Source: Lautropia sp. (lineage in GTDB: Bacteria > Pseudomonadota > Gammaproteobacteria > Burkholderiales > Burkholderiaceae_E). From it: a stretch of 64,000 nt of DNA. This document shows positions 57,963 to 64,000 of the stretch, piece by piece (position 1 is the first letter of the stretch; the number at the start of each line of letters is the position of its first letter). The DNA lies in assembly GCA_030527825.1 (NCBI GenBank), contig JAUNAC010000001.1, positions 1,259,881 through 1,323,880 on the forward strand, given 5' to 3'. The notes under the pieces were generated by a model that saw only the letters and a program-made list of their open reading frames with translations, was not told where the DNA came from and searched no databases. Made by a program: the position numbers and the translations under genes.

Positions 57963-59729
57963 TTAAATGTTTAGGAGCTTACATCTGGTTTTTTGTATGA
58001 ACGATGTTAAATTTCCCATTGTCGATTCGCATTCGGTGGACGAGTTTCCAAAAATACTGAATTTGACGTATGGGGGTATTTTTCCAGGTTTTTTTATAGA
58101 GTTGTTTATTTCATGAAAGACCCGATTGTCTCGGTCGTTCCGGTATATGTAAATTCCTAGTGGGGGATGTTTGTTGGTTTGTTCTAGCATTGATTTGTGT
58201 AAATTCCAAGTAGATAGCATAATTTCAATTATGTCGAAGTGATATGTGAACTTCTGGCAGGTTGGTGTAATATGTTGAAGCTTGGGTTTTAGCATTTTGT
58301 AATTCCATTCATTGAGAGGGAGGTGTTTATTTTCCATTCCTTGAAGAAGTTTTTTGAAATCAGGTCCATTGAGAAGAAAATGGGCTGGTAGTAATTCTGC
58401 AGCCATGCTTTCTGAATCGTTCCCATCAGGAATTGTTGTATTGAATAGCTTGCCAACGAATACTAGGCCCTGTTCTCCCGCTTCCATTGCCCCGAGACTC
58501 AATGTATACAGTAACCAACTAGCAGGGTAACGTTGTAATCTGGTCCAGTTATTGTTGGCTTGAGATCCCCGTAGGGTCGCGAGTCGTGTAAGTGCGTTTT
58601 GCCAGATCTCATGGTGCCAATCTTCTATCCAGCGGCCACCGACTGCTGCCATGGCAAGCAATGTCTCGCAACAGGCTTCGTATGCCTGAACGCGTTCTGT
58701 AAAGGTCTTGGAGTCAGGCTCAGGAATGTTTTGTACAGCAAATTTTGGGCCAGCTGTTGTTTCGAGTACTTTATCTACCTCATTGAGAATCAGGTCAGAT
58801 AGACGGATTATGCATTCAGGCTTTTTGAGATAGCCCTTTAGGATGGCAACTGCGGCATCAGTCGACAGTGGATGAGGTCTAGAGAATTGCTCTAGCCCTT
58901 CAATCAGCTGCCTGAGCTCGGGGAAGAAGCTGTCTGCGCCCGGAATCGACAGCCGCTGTGCCTGTCGATGCTGCATCAGGCGGCTGGCAGTGTCACTCGG
59001 GTCACCGCATACAGCCCAGAAGTGAGGGAAGCGGCGAGACACGGTCCGTTCGATAGCAGCACGTAAGGCGGTATCCCATTCAGCCGACCAGCCGCAGACG
59101 ATCAGTCCAAACTCGTCGAAAATGCGATCCAACAGGCCATCAATTTCCTTGGGATAGTGCTCAAGCTCTGCAGGGGTGTTGAGAATACGGGTGTCCAGAT
59201 AGTCACCGTGCACTTTGAAGACACAGCAGCGGGTATGTATCACGGGCATCGAACCGTGTACCTGGTCTGGCGAGCTGAGTACTGTCGGAACTACGCCAAC
59301 ATCTGCTAGCGCTGTTTCCATCAGGCGATCGAAGTTGGTGGTTATGATAATGCGTATGTAACCTTTGGCGACAAGCTTGGCAATTGCTCGGTGTGCTGCA
59401 GTGGGGGCCTTGAGGCCGTCGGCACGGTCCGCTTCGGAAGGCTCCAGATAGGCACGGAGCAACTGATGGCGTTCTGCTGGAGTCTTGGCTAGCTCATCCA
59501 GCAGATCTGAATAGTCGGGCTCTTTTGCGTATCGCTCGCGATACCAAAGCGCCGGGTCAGCGCCGCAGTCTTCGTTTTCTAACTTGGCTAATTTCCGTAT
59601 GAGATCGAGTGTGATCTCCCATCCTGTCGGAATCTGGGCGGAACGAGAAACTCCTGATCCGATCAAGACAGCATAGACGCCGGGGTTTGCCTGGATGGAG
59701 AAGGCCAGGGAGTGAAGTGGATTAATCAT
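57963..59729 (-). CDS. SIR2-domain protein (588 aa), likely defence effector
   Basis: The N-terminal ~270 residues are SIR2-like: V-L-I-G-S-G-V-S-R-S-A (residues ~21-31), I-T-T-N-F-D-R-L (about 133) and F-K-V-H-G-D (about 172), the catalytic His region, plus I-V-C-G-W-S for the NAD pocket. The remaining ~310 residues are a helical tail with no domain I recognise; its last third is strikingly AT-rich compared with the first two thirds. Stand-alone SIR2 proteins of this size occur as antiphage NADases or with a partner. Position between an hsdM 5' stub and an hsdR 3' stub on one strand suggests it was carried within, or replaced, a type I restriction operon. Defence function is inferred. Confidence 0.75.
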   Translation of the reverse strand: MINPLHSLAFSIQANPGVYAVLIGSGVSRSAQIPTGWEITLDLIRKLAKLENEDCGADPALWYRERYAKEPDYSDLLDELAKTPAERHQLLRAYLEPSEADRADGLKAPTAAHRAIAKLVAKGYIRIIITTNFDRLMETALADVGVVPTVLSSPDQVHGSMPVIHTRCCVFKVHGDYLDTRILNTPAELEHYPKEIDGLLDRIFDEFGLIVCGWSAEWDTALRAAIERTVSRRFPHFWAVCGDPSDTASRLMQHRQAQRLSIPGADSFFPELRQLIEGLEQFSRPHPLSTDAAVAILKGYLKKPECIIRLSDLILNEVDKVLETTAGPKFAVQNIPEPDSKTFTERVQAYEACCETLLAMAAVGGRWIEDWHHEIWQNALTRLATLRGSQANNNWTRLQRYPASWLLYTLSLGAMEAGEQGLVFVGKLFNTTIPDGNDSESMAAELLPAHFLLNGPDFKKLLQGMENKHLPLNEWNYKMLKPKLQHITPTCQKFTYHFDIIEIMLSTWNLHKSMLEQTNKHPPLGIYIYRNDRDNRVFHEINNSIKKPGKIPPYVKFSIFGNSSTECESTMGNLTSFIQKTRCKLLNI

Positions 59730-59847
59730 GCTTTTCTCTTCTCAAAAAATCCCTCTGCATTTCCTAGGCATGTTTTTCCAGAGCCAGAGGTTAGTTGGGA
59801 CTAAGTGGGTCTTTGGTGTGACGTGGGAGCGATGCTGAACCAAGTTT

Positions 59848-59979
59848 TTAAAATGCGACGTGCTTGTAGTCGGACGGTTCCATGTTGTCGCGCAGTTTGT
59901 CGGCTGCCTTGAAAAGCTCGGTCTCGAAGCCGAGCGGTTCCTTGTTGTGGTTTTTCGTGCAGGTCTCTTTCTTGGCCAT
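59848..59979 (-). pseudogene. hsdM 5'-end remnant
   Basis: From ATG 59979 the minus strand reads M-A-K-K-E-T, then L-G-F-E-T-E-L-F-K-A-A-D-K-L-R and M-E-P-S-D-Y-K-H-V-A-F, the well-known start of type I modification subunits, then stops at 59848. All catalytic motifs (N-P-P-F etc.) are absent, so only ~43 codons remain. The upstream 380 bp (59980-60362) contains no gene and may keep the old hsd promoter. Confidence 0.8.
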
Positions 59980-60362
59980 TGGATTGCGCCTTGGGGAATC
60001 GGTGCTCTGATTTTGCCGATTGCTTGGAGGAAGATGCAACGTTGGAGGCTCTGAACGGCGCCTGTCGTTGACCATCTGGCGGTTTATGCGTGCCGGATCC
60101 TGTCGCAGAGGTAAGCAGGGTAGCAGTGTGCCAGGAGTGAGCGGTATGGGCGGGTTGTGGCGTTTCTGCGTCGTTGTGATGCGGGTGCCCGAGGCGCTGC
60201 TGGGGGAGGCAGGATTTGTCCGGCGGGTCATTGCCGGCCGGGTTCTGGCCCGGTTTCTGTGGCAGGCCCGGGCATGGATGGCTGACTAGCGCCTAGAATA
60301 GGGAGGTGCCCCGTGGCGGGGCCTGTTTTTCTTTTCCCGACCTGTTTGTGCGATAACCCACC
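59980..60362. other. Gap between the hsdM remnant and the DAHP synthase gene
   Basis: No credible coding frame. It probably holds divergent promoters for the former hsd operon and the DAHP synthase gene. Confidence 0.4.
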
Positions 60363-61769
60363 ATGACCGTTTCCCGTCCCGATCCTTCCGCTTCTATTTC
60401 CCCTGTCTCTGGCGCGTCGGCCTGGACGCCGTCTTCCTGGCGGGGGCGGCCGGGGCGGCAGATGCCGACGTATCCGGATGAGGCGGTGCTGGCGGCAGTG
60501 TGTGGGCAGTTGCAGGCGTTTCCGCCGCTGATTTTTGCGGGTGAGGTGCAGGCGCTGCGGGCGCAGCTGGCCGAGGTGGCGGCAGGGCGTGCTTTTCTGC
60601 TGCAGGGCGGGGATTGCGCCGAGAGTTTCGACATGATTGATGGCGAGGCGGCGCGCGAGACGTTCCGGGTGCTGCTGCAGATGGCGGTGGTGCTGACCTA
60701 TGCGGCGGCGCAGGCGGTGGTGAAGGTGGGACGGATCGCGGGGCAGTTTGCCAAGCCGCGGTCGGCGGACACCGAGACACGCGACGGGGTGACGCTGCCG
60801 AGTTATCGGGGTGACATCATCAATGGGGCGGGTTTCACGCAGGCGGATCGGGTGCCGCAGCCGGAGCGGTTGTTGCGGGCGTATTCGGCCAGTGCGGCGA
60901 CGCTGAATCTGATCCGGGCGCTGGCCGGGGGCGGGTTTGCGGATTTGCATCAGTTGCATGCCTGGACGGCGGATTTTGTGAGGGTGAGTCCGCAGGGGCA
61001 GCGCTATCAGGAGCTGGCGGACCGGATTGGCGAGGCGCTGGCGTTCATGCGGGCGTGCGGGGTGTCGGAGGGGGCAGGCTCGCCACTGCGGGCGGTGGAT
61101 TTCTATACGTCGCACGAGGCGCTGCTGCTGCCCTACGAGGAAGCGCTGACCCGGCCGGGTGAGGGAAACAACCAGGGGCGCTGGTTCGGGGCGTCGGCAC
61201 ACATGCTGTGGCTGGGTGAGCGGACCCGGCAGCTGGATGGAGCGCACATCGAGTACCTGCGCGGCATCGATAACCCCATTGGGGTGAAGGTCGGACCGAC
61301 GGCGACGACGGACGAGGTGCTGGGGCTGATGCAGACGCTGGATCCGATGCAGGAGCCGGGCCGGCTGGTGCTGATTACCCGCATGGGGGCGGGCAGGTTG
61401 CCGCAGCATCTGCCGGCGCTGGTGCGGGCGGTGAAGGCCAGTGGCCGGCCGGTGGTCTGGAGTTGTGATCCGATGCATGGCAATACGGTGACGAGTTCCA
61501 GCGGTCTGAAGACACGGGATTTCGGCAAGGTGGTGCAGGAGGTGTGCGAGTTCTTTGCGGTGCACGAGGCCGAGGGGACGATTGCCGGTGGCCTGCATGT
61601 GGAGCTGACCGGGCAGGATGTGACCGAGTGCCGCGGTGGGGGCCAGAATCTGACGGATGAGTGCCTGCAGCAGCGCTATACCAGTGCCTGTGACCCGCGC
61701 CTGAATGGTTCGCAGAGCCTGGAGCTGGCTTTTCTGGTTGCCGATTTGCTGAAGGCGCAGCGTCGCTGA
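60363..61769 (+). CDS. Class II 3-deoxy-7-phosphoheptulonate (DAHP) synthase
   Basis: The 468-residue protein matches class II DAHP synthase: [33 protein letters not shown], and [18 protein letters not shown]. These hold the phosphoenolpyruvate/E4P site and metal ligands (Cys in G-G-D-C, His, Glu, Asp). It makes the first shikimate-pathway intermediate. The N-terminus is Ser/Pro-rich and may vary. Base composition returns to that of the backbone, marking the end of the island. Confidence 0.93.
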   Translation: MTVSRPDPSASISPVSGASAWTPSSWRGRPGRQMPTYPDEAVLAAVCGQLQAFPPLIFAGEVQALRAQLAEVAAGRAFLLQGGDCAESFDMIDGEAARETFRVLLQMAVVLTYAAAQAVVKVGRIAGQFAKPRSADTETRDGVTLPSYRGDIINGAGFTQADRVPQPERLLRAYSASAATLNLIRALAGGGFADLHQLHAWTADFVRVSPQGQRYQELADRIGEALAFMRACGVSEGAGSPLRAVDFYTSHEALLLPYEEALTRPGEGNNQGRWFGASAHMLWLGERTRQLDGAHIEYLRGIDNPIGVKVGPTATTDEVLGLMQTLDPMQEPGRLVLITRMGAGRLPQHLPALVRAVKASGRPVVWSCDPMHGNTVTSSSGLKTRDFGKVVQEVCEFFAVHEAEGTIAGGLHVELTGQDVTECRGGGQNLTDECLQQRYTSACDPRLNGSQSLELAFLVADLLKAQRR

Positions 61770-61836
61770 GGTCAGGCCACCCGCTGTCATCGGGGCAGCG
61801 GTGTCTGTCCGGAGCCTGGCTGAGGGAGGGGGGCTG

Positions 61837-62796
61837 ATGAGGACGCTGTTCGAGGCCATGGTGTTTGCGGTGGGGGTGACGCTGCCCAGTGTGGCGTTGC
61901 TGGGCTTTGGCCTGTGCCTGCGCCGGGCCGGGCAGGTGGATGCGGCGTTTGCTGCACGGGCGTCGCGGTTGGTGTTTTCGTATGCGCTGCCGGCTCTGCT
62001 GTTCTCTGAGCTGATGACGAGCGAGATCCGCTATGGCCAGGAGGCCGTGCTGCTGGCCGCGGGTGTGGTGACAACGCTCATTCTGTTTGTCGGGGCCGAG
62101 ATCTACGCCCGGCGTTTTGTGACAGCGTCCCGGGATCAGGGGGTGTTTGTCCAGGGGGTCTTTCGCAGCAATATGGCGATGATGGGCCTGGCGTTTGTGC
62201 AGAACGCTTATGGCAAGGCGGGGCTGTCGTCCGGGGCGGTGTATGTGGGGGTGGTCACGCTGCTCTTCAATGTGCTGTCGGTGATCGCGCTCAGCCGTCC
62301 GGGTGTGGCGGGTGGGCACTGTCGCCGGAGTGTCAGCATCGGTCGAAACATTGTGACCAATCCGCTGATCGTGGCGATTGTGCTGGCGCTGGTGCTGCAG
62401 CGCCTGGGGGTGCATCTGCCGCAGCCGGTGATGCAGTCATTCCGTTATCTGGCCAATGTCGCCCTGCCGCTGGCGTTGATCTGTGCCGGGGCCACGTTCG
62501 ATTTCCGGATGGCCTTCGATCGCGCCGATGTGGCATTTCAGGCCAGCATCGGGCGGCTGGTGGTGGCGCCGCTGGTGGCCGTGATGGTGGGGCTGGGCTT
62601 TGGCCTGCGCGGCATCCCCATGGGCGTGCTGTTTCTGATGTGCGCGATGCCGGTGGCGTCTGCCAGTTATGTGATGGCCAAGGTCATGGGCGGCAATGAT
62701 GTGGCCGCGGCGAACATCATGGGTATGACGACGTTCGGGGCGATGTTTTCGGCCGCCATCGGCATCACGGTGTTGCGCAGTCTGGGGTTGATGTAG
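61837..62796 (+). CDS. AEC (auxin efflux carrier)-family permease
   Basis: ATG 61837 follows TGAGGGAGGGGG. The 319-residue protein has about ten hydrophobic helices and the family's two halves, with G-V-F-R-S-N-M-A in the first and N-I-V-T-N-P-L-I in the second. Relatives carry dicarboxylates such as malonate or malate; the substrate cannot be called. A same-strand gap of 67 bp separates it from DAHP synthase. Confidence 0.85.
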   Translation: MRTLFEAMVFAVGVTLPSVALLGFGLCLRRAGQVDAAFAARASRLVFSYALPALLFSELMTSEIRYGQEAVLLAAGVVTTLILFVGAEIYARRFVTASRDQGVFVQGVFRSNMAMMGLAFVQNAYGKAGLSSGAVYVGVVTLLFNVLSVIALSRPGVAGGHCRRSVSIGRNIVTNPLIVAIVLALVLQRLGVHLPQPVMQSFRYLANVALPLALICAGATFDFRMAFDRADVAFQASIGRLVVAPLVAVMVGLGFGLRGIPMGVLFLMCAMPVASASYVMAKVMGGNDVAAANIMGMTTFGAMFSAAIGITVLRSLGLM

Positions 62797-62862
62797 CGGG
62801 GGCTGGTCTGCCCTGGCTGTGTGTCTGGGGTTGCTGGTTGCCGGGAACGGATGCCCTGCAGT

Positions 62863-63306
62863 TCATGCCGTGGACTGGATGCGTTTGTGCAATGCGTGGT
62901 TCATGGCGTTGAAGCTGTTCTGGACGTTGGTGCGGATCAGGGCGAGCAGGGGTGCTGACAGGAGTCCGGAAAAGCGTTCGCGGTGGGTGAGTTCCGTGCC
63001 GCCATCGGTTGTCGGCTTCAGGTCGAAACTGTGGATGCCGCAGAACAGCCAGGACATGCCGCCCATGGTTCCTTTCCAGGCCAGGCGCTGACCGGGCGTG
63101 CAGTCCATGATGACGGGCTGGAATGCATGACGTTTCCCGTCAGGCATGCGGAGGGTGACGTGCAGGGTGGCGCCCGTTTCGCAGCGCCCTTCGATCCGAA
63201 TCATGAACGGGTTCCAGTCCGGGTAGGCGGCAAAGTCTGTCAGGATGGCCCATACCTCATCAGGTTGTGCAGGGAGCGTGATCTGGGTCAGGATCTCTGT
63301 GGTCAT
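62863..63306 (-). CDS. SRPBCC (START-like) family protein
   Basis: The 147-residue protein begins with I-T-L-P-A-Q-P-D-E-V-W-A-I-L-T-D-F-A-A-Y-P-D-W-N-P-F, the SRPBCC opening, and has the central W-K-G and later E-L-T-H-R-E-R-F-S-G-L-L strands. It is a small soluble ligand-binding fold of unknown ligand. Start at 63306. Confidence 0.85.
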   Translation of the reverse strand: MTTEILTQITLPAQPDEVWAILTDFAAYPDWNPFMIRIEGRCETGATLHVTLRMPDGKRHAFQPVIMDCTPGQRLAWKGTMGGMSWLFCGIHSFDLKPTTDGGTELTHRERFSGLLSAPLLALIRTNVQNSFNAMNHALHKRIQSTA

Positions 63307-63368
63307 GATGCAAGGGATAGGATGATTAATGTATTGATCCTAACATGTCTGGATGGCTGTGGCCGGGA

Positions 63369-63998
63369 TCATGCCGGGCGCTGTACTGGTGATGGCAGGG
63401 CGCTGTCCGGGCTGTCTGACTGGTTGGGCGACTCGTCAGGGTCTGGAGGAAGGTGCAGTTCGACGGTGATGTGGGCCAGTTCAGGGTGGTGGCTGGCCAG
63501 GTGCTGGCGGAAGTGGGTGGGTGTGGGCGGTGCAGCCGCATCCGGGTGGCTGCCGGCGGGGGAAGCCGGGATGCGCAGGGAGACGATGCAGGCGTAGCGG
63601 TTGTGGGAGATGCGCCAGACGTGCAGATCGCGCAGTTGTACCGGAGTGTCGGTGCGGGCGAGGGTCTGGCGTATGCGGGCGATCAGGGGGAGATCCATCT
63701 CTGCATCGAGCAGTACCCGGGCGCAATCCCGCAGCAATCCCTTGGCCCAGAGCGCAACCATGACGGCACCGACGATGCCGGTCAGGGGGTCAAGCCAGCG
63801 TGCGCCCCACCATTTGGCGCCCATGAGCGCCGCAATGGCAAGAATCGAGGTCACGGCATCGGCCAGGACATGAATGTAGGCGGCACGCAGGTTCAGGTCG
63901 GTATGGGTTGCCGGGTGGGCATGCTGGCGGTGATCGTGGTCGTGGTCGTGGCTGTGGCTGTGGCTGTGGGTGCTGGATAAGGTTGCGAGTGGGGCGAC
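63369..63998 (-). CDS. dmeF: CDF cation exporter, DmeF-like (5' end outside window)
   Basis: The frame is open to the window's right edge, so ~209 C-terminal residues are seen. It has the His-rich cytoplasmic loop (T-H-S-H-S-H-S-H-D-H-D-H-D-H), N-L-R-A-A-Y-I-H-V-L-A-D-A-V-T-S (the metal-site helix with H and D), W-L-D-P-L-T-G-I-V-G-A-V and L-L-D-A-E-M, then the C-terminal cytoplasmic domain with D-L-H-V-W-R. These match DmeF-type cobalt/nickel/zinc exporters. The last 40 residues are Pro/Ser-rich. Metal specificity is not certain. Confidence 0.85.
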   Translation of the reverse strand, partial: VAPLATLSSTHSHSHSHDHDHDHRQHAHPATHTDLNLRAAYIHVLADAVTSILAIAALMGAKWWGARWLDPLTGIVGAVMVALWAKGLLRDCARVLLDAEMDLPLIARIRQTLARTDTPVQLRDLHVWRISHNRYACIVSLRIPASPAGSHPDAAAPPTPTHFRQHLASHHPELAHITVELHLPPDPDESPNQSDSPDSALPSPVQRPA

Positions 63999-64000
63999 TC

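Noticed and set aside
60228..61859. Minus-strand open frame of 543 codons
   Set aside because: High-GC shadow of the class II DAHP synthase gene; composition is Arg/Pro/His-rich without domains.
1..64000. CRISPR array or prophage
   Set aside because: No regularly spaced repeats and no phage structural genes were seen in the window.

Overview
The window reads as a chromosome segment of a betaproteobacterium, most likely in the Burkholderiales. The basis is the tmRNA tag ANDERFALAA, the pepA-holC-hypothetical-valS block with lptF/lptG divergent to it, the gyrA...pheA-hisC-tyrA block, and high-GC housekeeping genes. A Lautropia-like genus is possible but cannot be fixed from this sequence.

Housekeeping backbone: a nirK copper/denitrification cluster (19.7-23.7 kb); gph, ubiG, an OmpA-like lipoprotein and gyrA (23.7-29.3 kb); pheA-hisC-tyrA (30-33 kb); a GarR-type dehydrogenase, alaS and a TusA-like gene (33-37 kb); valS, a linked hypothetical, holC, pepA, lptF, lptG, dps and tRNA-Ala (41-50.6 kb); and finally class II DAHP synthase, an AEC transporter, an SRPBCC protein and a DmeF-type cation exporter cut by the window edge (60-64 kb).

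Three accessory regions interrupt it. (A) 1-18.8 kb is a defence island ending at the 3' end of ssrA. It holds the tail of a SNF2-type helicase, a large adenine methyltransferase gene broken by two in-frame TAG codons, a restriction helicase gene broken by a one-base frameshift, a NurA-HerA nuclease/translocase pair divergent from a WYL regulator, a second methyltransferase, a 1169-aa SIR2 protein and a decayed serine recombinase. (B) 37.9-41.3 kb is a mosaic of duplicated fragments of valS and of the gene coupled behind it, which resembles DUF6314. A glutathione S-transferase gene lies between copies, and a ~1 kb insert with an acetyltransferase and a truncated VOC gene is flanked by a 9-bp direct repeat. 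(C) 50.6-60 kb, beside tRNA-Ala, is a second defence island: type I restriction remnants (one hsdM 5' end, several hsdR 3' pieces), a vWA-PP2C-kinase triad of the TerY-P type whose kinase carries an unusual C-terminal half, a decayed nuclease-helicase of the DUF2075 type, and a SIR2 gene exactly where the body of an hsd operon should be.

Most promising for new biology: the kinase/phosphatase/vWA triad (52.5-55.7 kb), the NurA-HerA-WYL unit with a candidate operator (8.1-12.6 kb), and the SIR2-for-hsd swap (57.8-60 kb). All functional calls come from reading motifs; no search was run.
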